Positions 1 to 11,377 of a DNA stretch of 38,176 bases are shown piece by piece. Under the pieces are notes generated by a model. The model did not search any database. It was given only the letters and a program-made list of their open reading frames with translations, and was not told where the DNA came from. How positions within the stretch are numbered: the stretch's first letter is position 1; the number at the start of each line of letters is the position of its first letter. A program made the position numbers and the translations under genes. Source of the stretch: Hydrogenophaga sp. (lineage in GTDB: Bacteria > Pseudomonadota > Gammaproteobacteria > Burkholderiales > Burkholderiaceae_C); assembly GCA_016790705.1 (NCBI GenBank), contig JAEUOT010000033.1:1-38176 (forward strand), given 5' to 3'.

Positions 1-477
1 GCCGTAGGTCGTGCCCTCGGCGCGGTGCGCGGTGCCGAAGGCGTCGTGCACGAAGATGTCGCACAGCTTGCCCAGCTTGGCGGCCAGCTCGGGCTTGTTC
101 TTCTTCTCGCCCACGTTCAGGCGGCAGTTCTCCAGCAGCACCACCTCGCCGGGCGCGACCTGGAAGTCGCCGTCGACCCAGTCGGCCACGAGCCGCACCT
201 CGTGGCCCATCAGATCCGACAGGCGCCGCGCCACCGGCGAGAGCGAGTCTTCGGGCTTGAACGCACCTTCGGTCGGGCGACCCAGGTGGGACGTGACCAT
301 GACGGCGGCACCGGCGTCCAGCGCCATCTGGATCGCGGGAATGGACGCGCGGATGCGGGTGTCTTCGGTGATCTCTCCCTCATCGTTCTGCGGAACATTG
401 AGGTCGGCACGGATGAAGACGCGCTTGCCGCGGGCGAAGCCGCTGCGGCACACGTCGCTGAATCGGAGGAATTTCAT
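1..477 (-). CDS. pgk: Phosphoglycerate kinase, N-terminal part (runs off the left edge)
   Basis: Phosphoglycerate kinase interconverts 3-phosphoglycerate and 1,3-bisphosphoglycerate; here it would supply the reductive step of the Calvin cycle (cbbK position). The frame opens with ATG at 477 and stays open for 159 codons to the window edge. Family hallmarks are visible: the start MKFLRFSDV, the substrate-binding stretch FIRADLNVP near residue 20, the TRIRASIP segment, SHLGRP near residue 65, LLENCR near residue 120 and [10 protein letters not shown] near residue 145. The C-terminal nucleotide-binding domain lies outside the window. It starts 14 bases after the gap stop and is the last visible gene of the cbb unit, the same place cbbK occupies after cbbG in Cupriavidus-type cbb operons. 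The family call is very secure. Confidence 0.95.
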   Translation of the reverse strand, partial: MKFLRFSDVCRSGFARGKRVFIRADLNVPQNDEGEITEDTRIRASIPAIQMALDAGAAVMVTSHLGRPTEGAFKPEDSLSPVARRLSDLMGHEVRLVADWVDGDFQVAPGEVVLLENCRLNVGEKKNKPELAAKLGKLCDIFVHDAFGTAHRAEGTTYG

Positions 478-491
478 CTCAGCCCCCGAAC

Positions 492-2248
<1,757 letters not shown>

Positions 2249-2250
2249 GA

Positions 2251-4335
2251 TCAGTGCGTTCCGACAACGATGTGTTCGGGCAGCGCTTCCTCGCGGCGAT
2301 GGGCCGCGCGGTGCACCAGGGTGCGCACCGCGTCGCTCACGCGTGCGGCGGTGATGCCGAAGTGCTGGTACAGGTCCTTGGCCGGCGCCGATTCGCCGAA
2401 GCTGGCAATGCCGACCACGACACCGGTGCGACCCACGTACTTGCGCCAGAAGTCCGGGTGCGCCGCCTCCACCGCCACCGTCGGCAAGGACAGCGGCAGC
2501 ACGCTGTCCTGGTAGGCATCGCTCTGGCGGTCGAAAACATTGGTGCTGGGCATCGACACCACGCGGGCCCGCACGCCGTCCACCGCCAGCGCCGCCTGCG
2601 CCTGCAGGGCAATTTCAACCTCGGAGCCGGTGGCCACGATCACGGCCTGGGGTTCCTCCATGTCGCTGAGCACGTAACCGCCGCGGCGGATCAGCTCGGC
2701 CTGTTCGATGGTGCTCACGCGCGGCAGGTTCTGGCGCGAGAGACACAGGGCGCTTGGCCCGTCGCGGCGTTCGATGGCGCTGGCCCAGGCCACCGCGGTC
2801 TCCAGCCCGTCGGCCGGCCGCCACACGTCCAGCCCCGGGATGATGCGCAGGCTGGGCACGTGTTCGACCGACTGGTGCGTCGGGCCGTCTTCGCCCAGGC
2901 CGATGGAGTCGTGCGTGAAGACGTGGATCACGCGCTGCTTCATCAACGCGGCCATGCGGATGGCGTTGCGGCTGTAGTCGCTGAAGGTCAGGAAGGTGCC
3001 GCCGTAGGGGATGTAGCCGCCGTGCAGGGCGATGCCGTTCATGATCGCCGCCATGCCGAACTCGCGCACGCCGTAGCTCAGGTGGTTGCCCCAGGCAAAT
3101 GCACCCTCGCTGTTCAGCCCTGCCTTCACGCAGCCCTTGAAGTTGGTGAGGTTGGAGCCGGTCAGGTCGGCGCTGCCGCCGAAGAACTCGGGCACCAGCG
3201 GGGCCAGCGCGTCGAGCGCGTTCTGGCTGGCCTTGCGGGTGGCGACGGCCTCGGGCTTGGAGGCGATAGCCGCCAGCAGGCCCGGCAAGCGGTCGTCGAA
3301 ATCGGGCAACAGCTCCCCGGCCATGCGGCGCAGGAACTCGGCCGCCTCCTTCGGGAACGCCGCGCGGTAGGCGTCGAAGCGCTGCCGCCAGGCCCGCTCG
3401 GCGGCGGCACCGGCATCGAGCGCGTTCCAGGCCTCGGCGATCTCGGCCGGGATCTCGAACGGCGCCGCGGTCCAGCCCAGTGCGTCGCGCGTGGCCTGCA
3501 CCTCGGCCGCACCCAGCGCGGCGCCATGCACGTCGTGTGTGCCGGCCTTGTTGGGCGAACCCATGCCGATCACGGTCTTGCAGCAGATCAGGGTCGGCTT
3601 GCCATCGGCCCGCGCGCCCTGCTGCTTCGCGTCCAGCAGCGCCGCTTCGATGGCGGCCGGGTCGTGGCCGTCGACGTTGGGGATCACATGCCAGCCGTAG
3701 GCCTCGAAGCGCTTGGGCGTGTCGTCGGTGAACCAGCCCTCGACATGGCCGTCGATGGAGATGCCGTTGTCGTCGTAGAAGGCCACCAGCTTGGACAGGC
3801 GCAGCGTGCCGGCGAGCGCACAGGCCTCGTGGCTGATGCCTTCCATCATGCAGCCGTCGCCCAGGAAGACGTAGGTGAAGTGGTCGACGATGGCGTGGCC
3901 CGGACGGTTGAACTCGGACGCCAGCAGCTTCTCGGCCAGCGCCATGCCGACGCCGTTGGTGATGCCCTGGCCCAGCGGGCCGGTCGTTGTTTCGACGCCG
4001 GGCGTGATGCCGACCTCGGGGTGACCGGCGGTCTTGCTGTGCAACTGGCGGAACTTCCTGAGCTCCTCCATCGGCAGGTCGTAACCCGTGAGGTGCAGCA
4101 GCGCGTAGATCAGCATCGAGCCGTGGCCGTTGGAGAGCACGAAGCGGTCGCGGTCGGGCCAGTGCGGGTTGGCCGGGTTGTGTTTCAGGTGCCGGTTCCA
4201 CAGCACCTCGGCGATGTCGGCCATGCCCATGGGCGCGCCGGGGTGGCCGCTCTTGGCCTTTTCCACCGCGTCGACGGCGAGCATGCGGATGGCGTTGGCC
4301 ATCTGGCGGGCGAGTTCGGGGGAAGGGTTCTTCAT
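2251..4335 (-). CDS. cbbT: Transketolase (CbbT)
   Basis: Thiamine-diphosphate enzyme that moves two-carbon ketol units in the regenerative phase of the Calvin cycle and in the pentose phosphate pathway. The 694-residue length is typical. The N-terminal domain has the [10 protein letters not shown] substrate region near residue 30, GPLGQG near residue 120 and the ThDP motif from GDGCMMEG to YDDNG. The pyrimidine-binding domain has the GIALHGG and STFLTFSDY-type region near residue 440, and the [14 protein letters not shown] segment follows. The C-terminal domain has [13 protein letters not shown]. An AGGAGA Shine-Dalgarno stands just upstream of ATG 4335. It is 19 bases after cbbP and 2 bases before gph. 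Confidence 0.96.
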   Translation of the reverse strand: MKNPSPELARQMANAIRMLAVDAVEKAKSGHPGAPMGMADIAEVLWNRHLKHNPANPHWPDRDRFVLSNGHGSMLIYALLHLTGYDLPMEELRKFRQLHSKTAGHPEVGITPGVETTTGPLGQGITNGVGMALAEKLLASEFNRPGHAIVDHFTYVFLGDGCMMEGISHEACALAGTLRLSKLVAFYDDNGISIDGHVEGWFTDDTPKRFEAYGWHVIPNVDGHDPAAIEAALLDAKQQGARADGKPTLICCKTVIGMGSPNKAGTHDVHGAALGAAEVQATRDALGWTAAPFEIPAEIAEAWNALDAGAAAERAWRQRFDAYRAAFPKEAAEFLRRMAGELLPDFDDRLPGLLAAIASKPEAVATRKASQNALDALAPLVPEFFGGSADLTGSNLTNFKGCVKAGLNSEGAFAWGNHLSYGVREFGMAAIMNGIALHGGYIPYGGTFLTFSDYSRNAIRMAALMKQRVIHVFTHDSIGLGEDGPTHQSVEHVPSLRIIPGLDVWRPADGLETAVAWASAIERRDGPSALCLSRQNLPRVSTIEQAELIRRGGYVLSDMEEPQAVIVATGSEVEIALQAQAALAVDGVRARVVSMPSTNVFDRQSDAYQDSVLPLSLPTVAVEAAHPDFWRKYVGRTGVVVGIASFGESAPAKDLYQHFGITAARVSDAVRTLVHRAAHRREEALPEHIVVGTH

Positions 4336-4354
4336 GTGTGTCTCCTGGTCCCGA

Positions 4355-5239
4355 TCAGCCCTGCCCGAGGGCGCGCTTCTTGCGTTCCATCATCCGCCAG
4401 ATGAACGGCGTGAAGATCAGCTGCATCGCGATCTCCATCTTCCCGCCAGGCACGACGATGGTGTTGGCGCGGCTCATCCACGAGCCGTTGATCATGTTGA
4501 GCAGGTACTGGAAGTCGATGCCCTTGGGCTTGGCGAAGCGGATCACCACCATGCTCTCGTCGGCGCTGGGGATATCGCGCGCGATGAAGGGGTTGGAGGT
4601 GTCCACCACTGGCACGCGCTGGAAGTTCACGTGCGTCAGGCCGAACTGCGGGACGATGTAGTTCACGTAGTCGGGCATGCGGCGCAGGATGGTGTCGACC
4701 ACCGCTTCCTGGCTGTAGCCGCGCTGCGTCTTGTCGCGGATCAGCTTCTGGATCCACTCCAGGTTGATCGATGGCACGACGCCGATCAGCAGGTCGGGGT
4801 ACTGCGCGATGTCCACGGTGTCGGTCTTCACCGCGCCGTGCAGGCCTTCGTAGAACAGCAGATCGGTGCCGGCGGGAATGTCCTCCCAGGGTGTGAAGGT
4901 GCCGGGGTCCTGCTTGTAGGGCGCGGCCTCCTCGGCGTTGTGCAGGTACTTGCGGCACTTGCCGGTGCCGTCGGTCGCGTACTGGCGAAACAGTCCCTCG
5001 ATCTCGGGGAACAGGTTGCCCTCGGCGCCGAAGTGGCTGAAGTGGCGGTTGCCCTTGGCCTCCTCCTCGGCCATGCGCGCCTTCATGGCCTTGCGGTCCA
5101 GCCGGTGAAAGCTGTCGCCCTCGATCACGGCGGCGGTCAGGTTCTCGCGGCGAAAGATGTTCTGGAAGGTGCGGGTCACCGTGGAGGTGCCCGCGCCGGA
5201 CGAGCCGGTGATGGCGATGATGGGATGGCGTTCGGACAT
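4355..5239 (-). CDS. cbbP: Phosphoribulokinase (CbbP)
   Basis: Phosphorylates ribulose-5-phosphate to the RuBisCO substrate ribulose-1,5-bisphosphate and is diagnostic of the Calvin cycle. The 294-residue size fits the proteobacterial class I enzyme, which is typically allosterically activated by NADH (family knowledge). The P-loop GSSGAGTST lies at residues 12-20, EGDSFHR follows near residue 40, and the acidic LLFYEGLHG near residue 130 matches the Walker B/catalytic region. A GGAGA Shine-Dalgarno is present. It sits between cbbF and cbbT as in Cupriavidus-type operons. Identification is secure. Confidence 0.96.
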   Translation of the reverse strand: MSERHPIIAITGSSGAGTSTVTRTFQNIFRRENLTAAVIEGDSFHRLDRKAMKARMAEEEAKGNRHFSHFGAEGNLFPEIEGLFRQYATDGTGKCRKYLHNAEEAAPYKQDPGTFTPWEDIPAGTDLLFYEGLHGAVKTDTVDIAQYPDLLIGVVPSINLEWIQKLIRDKTQRGYSQEAVVDTILRRMPDYVNYIVPQFGLTHVNFQRVPVVDTSNPFIARDIPSADESMVVIRFAKPKGIDFQYLLNMINGSWMSRANTIVVPGGKMEIAMQLIFTPFIWRMMERKKRALGQG

Positions 5240-5280
5240 GGTGCTTGTCTCCGGAGATGAAAAATTTGATGCGGCGGCGG

Positions 5281-6375
5281 TCAGTCGCGGAACAGCGAGC
5301 GCTCGGCGAACAGCGGGTTGTCGTCCTTGTAGGCGACCGGTTCGCGGTGGTAGCGCTCGATGCGCTCGACCTCGTTCCTGCTGCCGAAGACCAGGCCAAT
5401 GCGCTGGTGCAGCGCCGTGGGCCTGACGGTGAGCATGGGTTCGCGGCCGGTGCTGGCGCGGCCGCCGGCCTGTTCGATGATCATGCCCACCGGGTTGGCT
5501 TCATAGAGCAGGCGCAGGCGACCGGGCTTGGCGGCGTCCTTGGTGTCACGCGGGTACATGAAGACGCCGCCGCGCATCAGGATGCGGTGCGCCTCGGCCA
5601 CCATGGAGGCGATCCAGCGCATGTTGAAGTCCTTGCCGCGCGGGCCGGTCTTGCCAGCCAGGCACTCGTCGACATAGCGCTTCACCGGCGCTTCCCAGAA
5701 GCGGCTGTTGGAGGCGTTGATCGCGAACTCCTGCGTGTCTTGCGGAATCTGCAGGTTCGGGTGGGTCAGCATGAACTGGCCCAGGTTCGGGTCCAGCGTG
5801 AAGCCGGCCACGCCGTTGCCCACCGTGAGCACCAGCATGGTCGTCGGACCGTAGAGCGCGTAGCCAGCGGCCATCTGCTGCGTGCCGGGCTGCAGGAAGT
5901 CGGCCTCGACCACGTCGCGACCCGAGTCGATCACGTCCTGCGGCGCGCGCAGGATCGAGAAGATCGAGCCGACAGTCACGTTCACGTCGATGTTGCTGGA
6001 GCCGTCCAGCGGGTCGAACACCAGCAGGTACTTGCCGCGCTGCTGTGTCTCGGGGATCTGGTAGGGCTCGTCCATCTCCTCGGACGCCATGCCCGCCAGG
6101 TGGCCGCCCCACTCGGTCATCTCGGTGAAGTAGGCGTTGCTGATGACGTCGAGCTTCTTCTGGACTTCGCCCTGGACGTTGACCGCCGTCGCAACGTCGG
6201 CCGCCGGGTTGCCCAGCACGCCGCCGAGCTCGCCGAAGGCCACCGAGCGCGCGATGGCCTTGCAGGCCAGCGCCACGTCCAGCAGCAGGGCGTTGAAGTC
6301 ACCGCTCGCACCGGGGTAGCGGCGGCGTTGTTCGATCAGGTATTGCGTGAGCGTGAAGCGGCGGCGCGTGGTCAT
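5281..6375 (-). CDS. cbbF: Fructose-1,6-bisphosphatase class I (CbbF)
   Basis: Hydrolyses fructose-1,6-bisphosphate, and possibly sedoheptulose-1,7-bisphosphate as reported for many bacterial Calvin-cycle FBPases, in the regenerative phase. The 364-residue protein carries the class I metal-binding signature DPLDGSSN at residues 121-128 and the C-terminal substrate-binding stretch GGVFMYPRD followed by [17 protein letters not shown]. It is between cbbE and cbbP in the operon, with 18 bases to cbbE. No separate sedoheptulose bisphosphatase or aldolase gene is visible in the window, so the aldolase must lie elsewhere, possibly past pgk. Confidence 0.95.
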   Translation of the reverse strand: MTTRRRFTLTQYLIEQRRRYPGASGDFNALLLDVALACKAIARSVAFGELGGVLGNPAADVATAVNVQGEVQKKLDVISNAYFTEMTEWGGHLAGMASEEMDEPYQIPETQQRGKYLLVFDPLDGSSNIDVNVTVGSIFSILRAPQDVIDSGRDVVEADFLQPGTQQMAAGYALYGPTTMLVLTVGNGVAGFTLDPNLGQFMLTHPNLQIPQDTQEFAINASNSRFWEAPVKRYVDECLAGKTGPRGKDFNMRWIASMVAEAHRILMRGGVFMYPRDTKDAAKPGRLRLLYEANPVGMIIEQAGGRASTGREPMLTVRPTALHQRIGLVFGSRNEVERIERYHREPVAYKDDNPLFAERSLFRD

Positions 6376-6393
6376 CGGGGGCTTTCGGAGGTT

Positions 6394-7092
6394 TCAGGAA
6401 TTCGAGGCTTGGGCGGCGTTCTGACGAAGCTGCTTCATGACGTTGCGGTAGCCGCCGTCGTTGTCGGGCGCGCCGAACACGGCGCTGCCGGCCACCAGCG
6501 TGTCGGCGCCGGCGGCGACGATCTCGGCGATGTTGTCGACCTTCACGCCGCCATCGACTTCGAGCCAGATCTCGCGACCGTTTTCGGCGGCGAAGTTGTC
6601 GATGCGCTGACGCGCCTCGCGCAGCTTGCCCAGCGTGGACGGGATGAACTTCTGGCCGCCGAAGCCGGGGTTCACGCTCATCAGCAGCACCAGGTCCAGC
6701 TTGTCCATCACGTGGTCCATGAAGGACAGCGGCGTGGCCGGGTTGAACACCAGGCCGGCCTTGCAGCCGTGGTCGCGGATGAGCTGCAGCGTGCGGTCGA
6801 CGTGGCGGCTGGCCTCGGGGTGGAAGCTGATGAGGTTGGCGCCGGCCTTGGCAAACAGCGGGATCAGCGCGTCCACCGGCTCGACCATCAGGTGCACGTC
6901 GATGCCGATCTTCACGTGCGGGCGGATCGCCTCGCAGACCAACGGCCCGATGGTCAGGTTGGGCACGTAGTGGTTGTCCATCACGTCAAAGTGCACCAGG
7001 TCGGCACCGGCCGTCTCGATGGCGCGGACTTCCTCGCCCAGGCGGGCAAAGTCGGCCGAGAGGATGGAAGGGGCGATGCGGATAGAGGACAT
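6394..7092 (-). CDS. rpe: Ribulose-phosphate 3-epimerase (CbbE)
   Basis: Interconverts xylulose-5-phosphate and ribulose-5-phosphate, feeding phosphoribulokinase. The 232-residue TIM-barrel protein shows the family start [10 protein letters not shown], the catalytic and metal-binding [12 protein letters not shown] near residue 34, HLMVEP near residue 67, the phosphate loop [10 protein letters not shown] near residue 138 and the second catalytic Asp in LEVDGGV near residue 175. It lies 31 bases downstream of cbbY and 18 bases before cbbF, consistent with co-transcription. Confidence 0.95.
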   Translation of the reverse strand: MSSIRIAPSILSADFARLGEEVRAIETAGADLVHFDVMDNHYVPNLTIGPLVCEAIRPHVKIGIDVHLMVEPVDALIPLFAKAGANLISFHPEASRHVDRTLQLIRDHGCKAGLVFNPATPLSFMDHVMDKLDLVLLMSVNPGFGGQKFIPSTLGKLREARQRIDNFAAENGREIWLEVDGGVKVDNIAEIVAAGADTLVAGSAVFGAPDNDGGYRNVMKQLRQNAAQASNS

Positions 7093-7123
7093 GGTCGGTG
7101 GCGGTCAGGGAAGAGAAAAAGCG

Positions 7124-7831
7124 TCAGCGGGCGTGCCATTCGCGCAGCCGGGACACACTGGCCTGGGTCAGGTCCGGCAGCACGCGCAGGGCGCCCTGGA
7201 AGTTGTGGTGGGCGGTGTAGCGGTTGGGCGTGATGACCGTCGGCAGGCCCGCCGCCAGCGCGGCCTTGAGGCCGTTGGCCGAGTCTTCGAACGCCATGCA
7301 GTCGGCCGCCCGGATGCGCAGGTCGGCCAGCACCTTCATGTAGACCTGCGGGTTCGGTTTCTTGATGGGTGCGTTGCTGGCGTCGCCGATGGTCAGGAAG
7401 TGGTCGCGCCAGTCCGGCCCGATCGCGCTGCGCATCAGCGCCGCCACGTTGACCGGCGAGGTCGTGGTGGCGATGGCCAGTTGCAGGCCCTGCCGGCGCG
7501 CCTCGCTCATCAGCGCCAGCACCCCGGGCCGCAGGCTCACCGCGCCCTGCAGCACCGCCTGCTCGTAATAGGCGGTCTTGGCCTCGTGCAGCCGGGCAAT
7601 GAGGTCCTGGACCGCGCCGCCATCGACTTCCTTGTGGTCCGGATTCGCGATGCGCCAATGGTGCGCCAGGCGCTCGCGCCCGCCCGAAATCTCCAGCAGG
7701 CGCAGGTAGTCGTCCACGCTCCAGTGCCAGTCCAGCCCCTCCTGACGGAAGGCGTGGTTGAAGGCTTCGAGATGCAGGCCCTCGGTGTCGGCCAGCGTGC
7801 CATCGACATCAAAAATCAGGGCTTGGAGCAT
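7124..7831 (-). CDS. cbbY: CbbY, HAD-family sugar bisphosphate phosphatase
   Basis: In characterised homologues CbbY removes the C1 phosphate of xylulose-1,5-bisphosphate, a tight inhibitor formed by RuBisCO misfire, and so works beside the CbbQO activase. The 235-residue protein has HAD motif I FDVDGTLAD (residues 7-15), a C1 helical cap, IATTTSP as motif II, KKPNPQVY as motif III and AFEDSANGLKAA as motif IV. It is the first gene after the internal promoter region at 7870-7948 and begins with ATG at 7831. It is distinguished from gph by the FEDS motif, the THHNF-like C-terminal region and its operon position directly after cbbO. Confidence 0.92.
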   Translation of the reverse strand: MLQALIFDVDGTLADTEGLHLEAFNHAFRQEGLDWHWSVDDYLRLLEISGGRERLAHHWRIANPDHKEVDGGAVQDLIARLHEAKTAYYEQAVLQGAVSLRPGVLALMSEARRQGLQLAIATTTSPVNVAALMRSAIGPDWRDHFLTIGDASNAPIKKPNPQVYMKVLADLRIRAADCMAFEDSANGLKAALAAGLPTVITPNRYTAHHNFQGALRVLPDLTQASVSRLREWHAR

Positions 7832-7869
7832 GGTGAATTGAACGGAAAGAGGTGGAGAAAGGGCGGTGT

Positions 7870-7948
7870 GAAAGGGACTATAGGTAGCGACTTACATAAG
7901 GTAAATTCACAAATTCTTCATCTTTGATTCACACATAACTTAATCAAA
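7870..7948 (-). promoter_or_regulatory. Predicted internal cbbY promoter with CbbR-type operator
   Basis: This AT-rich island in a GC-rich operon lies in the 123-base gap between cbbO and cbbY. Reading the minus strand, a -35-like TTTACC (7905-7900) and a -10-like TATAGT (7882-7877) are separated by exactly 17 bases. Upstream is a dyad, TTTGATT-N12-AATCAAA (7948-7923), whose inner part matches the reported CbbR consensus TNA-N7/8-TNA as TAA-N8-TGA. A second TTA-N7-TAA motif at 7904-7892 overlaps the -35 box. The element ATTAAGT-N-AT-N3-TGAAT (7944-7927) recurs at the same distance from the -10 in front of cbbM. The layout suggests CbbR-activated transcription of cbbYEFPTZGK. The promoter boxes are predictions by eye. 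Confidence 0.65.
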
Positions 7949-7954
7949 ATCCGA

Positions 7955-10237
7955 TCAGCGTGTCAGCGCCAGGAACAGCCCCGGCAAGCGCTCCGGCAGC
8001 CGCTCGACCCGGTCGATCACGGTGTGGCGCTGGCCGAAGATGTCGCCCACATAGGCGTCGGCGTTCGGGTCCAGGCTGATGCAGTGGGTGTAGATGCCCT
8101 GCCGGTCCAGCTCGCGCACCGCGCGCCGGGTGTCCTCGATCAGTTGCCGCTCGTCCGGGCTGTCCACGTCGGACGGCTGGCCGTCGGTCAGCACCAGCAG
8201 CAGCTTCTTGTCGGCCGGGCGCGCAGCCAGGGTGTGGGCGGCGTGGCGCAGGGCCGCGCCCATGCGGGTGGACCAGCCGGCCTGCATCGCGGCCATGCGG
8301 GCCTTGACGTCCTCGCCGAAGGCCTCGCCGTAGCCCTTGATGTGCAGGTAGCGCACATCGTGCCGGGTGTTGGAGTGGAAACCGGCGATGGCAAACGGGT
8401 CGCCCAGTTGCTCGACCGCCCAGGCCAGCAGGGCCACCGCCTCCTGGCTCAGCTCCAGCACGGTCTGCTGCCCGCCGGGCACCGGCTGGTTGAGCGACTC
8501 GGACAGGTCCAGCAGCAGCGAGACCGCGATGTGCCGCCCGTCGGTGCGGTGGCTCATGTTGATGCGCGGGTCGGGCATGGCGCCGCCGCGCCAGTCGATC
8601 AGCGAGCGGATCGCGACGTCCAGGTCCAGCTCGCTGCCCTCCTCCTGGTAGCGGATGCGGACCTTGTCCTGCGGCTTGAGCAGGTCCAGCACCCGCTTGA
8701 GGCGCTTGGCCAGCGCCGCGTGCTTGGTCAGCAGCGCATCGATGTCCGCCGGGTTGCCGCGCGGGTGCAGGTGTTCGTAGAGGCTGACCCAGTCGGGCCG
8801 GTAGGTCTGGCTGTGGTGGTCCCACTCGGGGTAGTGGCGCGGCGGCAGGGCCTGCAGTTCGTTCTGCTGGGCGCGGGCCTTCTCCGGGTCGTCGAAGAAG
8901 TCCTCGTCGTCGCTGTCCTCGATGAAGCGCCAGAGGTGGCGGTTGTCGTCGCGGTAGGGCACCACGGTGTCGTCGAACCAGACCTTGGCGAACTGGTCGC
9001 TGGGTCGCCGGCTGCGGGCCACGTACGCCAGCGCTTGCTCCGCCACGGCGGCTGTGCTGCCTTCGCCGTCGGCCAGCAATTCGTTCAGCCGTTCCACGGT
9101 CTGCAGCAGCAGCGGCTCGGTGTAGCCGTGGGCCGGGTCGAGCATGGCGCGCGAGACCATGGCCAGCCGGTGGCGCAGGCAGGAGGTGGTCTGGTCGTCG
9201 CAGGCGCCCTGCACCGGTCTCGGGTGCAGCGCCAGCAGCACGCGGCGCAGGCCGGGGTATTCGCGGGTGATGAGCCGGTCGATGCGCGCGTCCTCGAAGC
9301 ACTCCACCGCCATGCGCTGGAACGGGCTCCAGTTGTCCGCGATCAGCGGGCGGCTCCAGCGCCGGTGGCCGGCCATGTGGGCCAGCACGGCGCGGTAGCG
9401 GTCCATGCCGCTGACGCCCGGCGTCGCATCGAACACGTCGGGCACGCGCAGACCCAGCGCGTCGTAGTACGGCACCGGCTGGCGCAGCTCATGGAACGCG
9501 GTCGAGTACGGCACCAGGGTGGCGCTCTCGGTCCACATCGCGCGCAGGTACAGGTCCAGCTTGCGCTCGACGTCGGCGAACAGCACACCACGGCGCTCGC
9601 GCTGCAGCACCGCGCGAGCATCGGCCGACTGCAGCGAGAAGTAGTCGGTCTGCCGCTCGGGGTGGTGATGGTGGTTGCGGACGCCGTAGTCGACCCAGTG
9701 CTTCAGCCCCTGCAGCGACAGCAGGCCCAGCAGGTGCGGCGCCTGTTCAAAAAAGGGCGGCAGCCCCGGGCTGGGGAAGGTGGTGTGGTGGCCGTGGATG
9801 GAGCCGGTGGTGCGCTCCATCAGGTCGGTCGCGATGGCCAGGTAGTGCTGCAACTGCCCTGCCGTCTGCAGCCGGCGCGCCACCGGCGCCAGCGTTTGCA
9901 GAAAGGGCGCGATGGCCTTGCCGTTGGGCGACTTCTGCAGCCGCATGACGAAGGCCATCACGTCGTGCAGCGCGTCCGGCCCGCCCAGGGCCTGCGCGGC
10001 CGAGGGCCATTCCTCCAGAAACACCAGCATCGGCTCGACGCCGCGCCCGAGCTTGCCCAGCACGCGCGCGGCCTCCAGGTACGCCGGCAAGTCGGCTTCG
10101 GGCAACAGCGCGCAGGCCTCGGCCATCAGCGCGTCAAACACCGCGTCCACCTGGGGAAAGCGCGTGTCCACGCGCCGCCAGGCGTCGGCCAGCCAGCCAT
10201 CGCGCGACCCTCTCGGCGGTGGAGCGTGGGGGCTCAT
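7955..10237 (-). CDS. cbbO: CbbO, von Willebrand factor A-domain subunit of RuBisCO activase
   Basis: CbbO is the adaptor partner of the AAA+ ATPase CbbQ; the complex removes inhibitory sugar phosphates from RuBisCO (family knowledge for CbbQO in chemoautotrophs). The 760-residue protein has the family's long N-terminal region and a C-terminal vWA domain from about residue 565, with the MIDAS motif DLSES at 577-581 and LVLTDGQPSD near residue 685. The frame stays open further upstream, but ATG at 10237 gives the start MSPHAPPP and lies 8 bases after the cbbQ stop, avoiding overlap. The stop is followed directly by the cbbY promoter region. Confidence 0.93.
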   Translation of the reverse strand: MSPHAPPPRGSRDGWLADAWRRVDTRFPQVDAVFDALMAEACALLPEADLPAYLEAARVLGKLGRGVEPMLVFLEEWPSAAQALGGPDALHDVMAFVMRLQKSPNGKAIAPFLQTLAPVARRLQTAGQLQHYLAIATDLMERTTGSIHGHHTTFPSPGLPPFFEQAPHLLGLLSLQGLKHWVDYGVRNHHHHPERQTDYFSLQSADARAVLQRERRGVLFADVERKLDLYLRAMWTESATLVPYSTAFHELRQPVPYYDALGLRVPDVFDATPGVSGMDRYRAVLAHMAGHRRWSRPLIADNWSPFQRMAVECFEDARIDRLITREYPGLRRVLLALHPRPVQGACDDQTTSCLRHRLAMVSRAMLDPAHGYTEPLLLQTVERLNELLADGEGSTAAVAEQALAYVARSRRPSDQFAKVWFDDTVVPYRDDNRHLWRFIEDSDDEDFFDDPEKARAQQNELQALPPRHYPEWDHHSQTYRPDWVSLYEHLHPRGNPADIDALLTKHAALAKRLKRVLDLLKPQDKVRIRYQEEGSELDLDVAIRSLIDWRGGAMPDPRINMSHRTDGRHIAVSLLLDLSESLNQPVPGGQQTVLELSQEAVALLAWAVEQLGDPFAIAGFHSNTRHDVRYLHIKGYGEAFGEDVKARMAAMQAGWSTRMGAALRHAAHTLAARPADKKLLLVLTDGQPSDVDSPDERQLIEDTRRAVRELDRQGIYTHCISLDPNADAYVGDIFGQRHTVIDRVERLPERLPGLFLALTR

Positions 10238-10244
10238 GACCGGC

Positions 10245-11042
10245 TCAAGCGAACACGGCCTCGATGGCGTGGTCCAGCGTCTCGCGGATGTCGGCGTCGT
10301 CGGTGATCGGCCGCACCAGCGCCATCCGGCAGGCATCGACCGGCGCCACCCCGTCCTTGATCAGCGTGGCCGCGTACACCAGCAGGCGGGTCGAGATGCC
10401 CTCATCCAGTCCGTGGCCCTTGAGGGCGCGCGCGGTCTGGCCGATCTTGACCAGTCGGCCGGCGCTGGCCTCGTCCAGCCCGGTCTCGCGCGCGAGGATG
10501 GCGGTTTCCAGCTCGGGCGGCGGGTAGTCGAAGTCGAAGGCGGTGAAGCGCTGCTTGGTGGACTGCTTGAGGTCCTTCATCAGCGACTGGTAGCCGGGGT
10601 TGTAGGAAATGACGAGCTGGAAGTCGGGGTGGGCCTCGATGAGTTCGCCCTTCTTGTCCAGCGGCAGGGTGCGGCGGTGATCGGTCAGCGGGTGGATGAC
10701 CACGGTGGTGTCCTGTCGCGCCTCGACGATTTCGTCGAGGTAGCAGATGGCGCCGATACGCGCGGCGGTGGTCAGCGGGCCGTCGAGCCATCGCGTGCCG
10801 TTGGCTTCGAGCAGGTAGCGGCCCACCAGGTCGGAGGCGGTCATGTCCTCGTTGCAGGCCACGGTGATCAGCGGCTTGCCCAGGCGCCAGGCCATGTACT
10901 CGACGAAGCGCGATTTGCCGCAACCGGTCGGGCCCTTGAGCATGACCGGCAGGCGGTTGCGGTAGGCGGCTTCGTACAGCGCCACCTCGTTGTGCTGGGG
11001 CTGGTAGAAGGGCTCTCGCTGGATTCGGTAGTCGGTGGTCAT
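10245..11042 (-). CDS. cbbQ: CbbQ, MoxR-type AAA+ ATPase subunit of RuBisCO activase
   Basis: CbbQ is the hexameric AAA+ motor that, with CbbO, remodels inhibited RuBisCO. The 265-residue protein has Walker A GPTGCGKS at residues 37-44, Walker B ICYLDEI near residue 102 and the sensor-1 region [10 protein letters not shown] near residue 150, all in the order of the CbbQ/NirQ/NorQ group. An AGGAGA Shine-Dalgarno precedes ATG 11042. It is the first gene after the palindrome-rich gap following cbbM, and cbbO follows 7 bases later. NorQ or NirQ is the main alternative, but the position between cbbM and cbbO argues for CbbQ. Confidence 0.94.
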   Translation of the reverse strand: MTTDYRIQREPFYQPQHNEVALYEAAYRNRLPVMLKGPTGCGKSRFVEYMAWRLGKPLITVACNEDMTASDLVGRYLLEANGTRWLDGPLTTAARIGAICYLDEIVEARQDTTVVIHPLTDHRRTLPLDKKGELIEAHPDFQLVISYNPGYQSLMKDLKQSTKQRFTAFDFDYPPPELETAILARETGLDEASAGRLVKIGQTARALKGHGLDEGISTRLLVYAATLIKDGVAPVDACRMALVRPITDDADIRETLDHAIEAVFA

Positions 11043-11104
11043 TGCGGTCTCCTGCTGCGTTCACTTCATTCGTGGCGTTCGAAGACATTTCGCTCGCGCG
11101 GCGA

Positions 11105-11194
11105 GAGTGGCGGTGCCCGGCTCCGCTCATGTCCCCCGGCCCGGGCTGCGCCCGGACCTCCTCCTTGACTTCGCTGCGCCGGGTACCGCCACTC
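11105..11194. repeat. Nested palindromic repeat, unit 1, in the cbbM-cbbQ gap
   Basis: The 335-base gap 11043-11377 contains no credible gene but two palindromic units. Unit 1 has 16-base outer arms at 11105-11120 and 11179-11194 that pair with one mismatch, and an inner hairpin CCGGGC-TGC-GCCCGG at 11141-11155. Read on the minus strand, its core contains AAGGAGGAG and GGGGGACATGAGCGG, which also occur in similar form in unit 2 on the plus strand, so the two units are inverted copies of one repeat family. Short reading frames through it are low-complexity products of the repeat and are not proposed as genes. Confidence 0.75.
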
Positions 11195-11233
11195 ACCGCA
11201 GGGACCTGAGCGCACGACCGGTAGCGTGCCCAA

Positions 11234-11355
11234 GCGGCTTTGGCGGCGGGGCGCACCGGGCGTACTGCAAAGCGAGGTAAAGGAGGAGCCGGCCGCAGGC
11301 CGGCGGGGGACACGAGCGGCGCAGTGCGCCCGGTGCGCCCCGCCGCCGAAGCCGC
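11234..11355. repeat. Nested palindromic repeat, unit 2, in the cbbM-cbbQ gap
   Basis: Outer arms at 11234-11268 and 11321-11355 are 35 bases each and complementary except for two positions, making a very stable stem. The 52-base loop holds a second perfect hairpin, GCCGGCC-GCA-GGCCGGC (11288-11304), and the shared core words AAGGAGGAG and GGGGGACACGAGCGG. The unit begins 22 bases downstream of the cbbM stop in the direction of transcription, so it would form in the 3' end of the cbbM message. It could act as an attenuator, a factor-independent terminator without a T-run, or an mRNA stabiliser that sets cbbM expression above cbbQO. The function is inferred; the structure is seen. Confidence 0.8.
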
Positions 11356-11377
11356 CCCCGCGAAAAGAAGACAGGTC

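Noticed and set aside
2254-4404. A 716-codon open frame on the plus strand opposite transketolase
   Set aside because: It mirrors the high-GC codon bias of the real gene on the other strand. The translation is rich in His, Gly, Val and Arg with no domain, and transketolase is certain.
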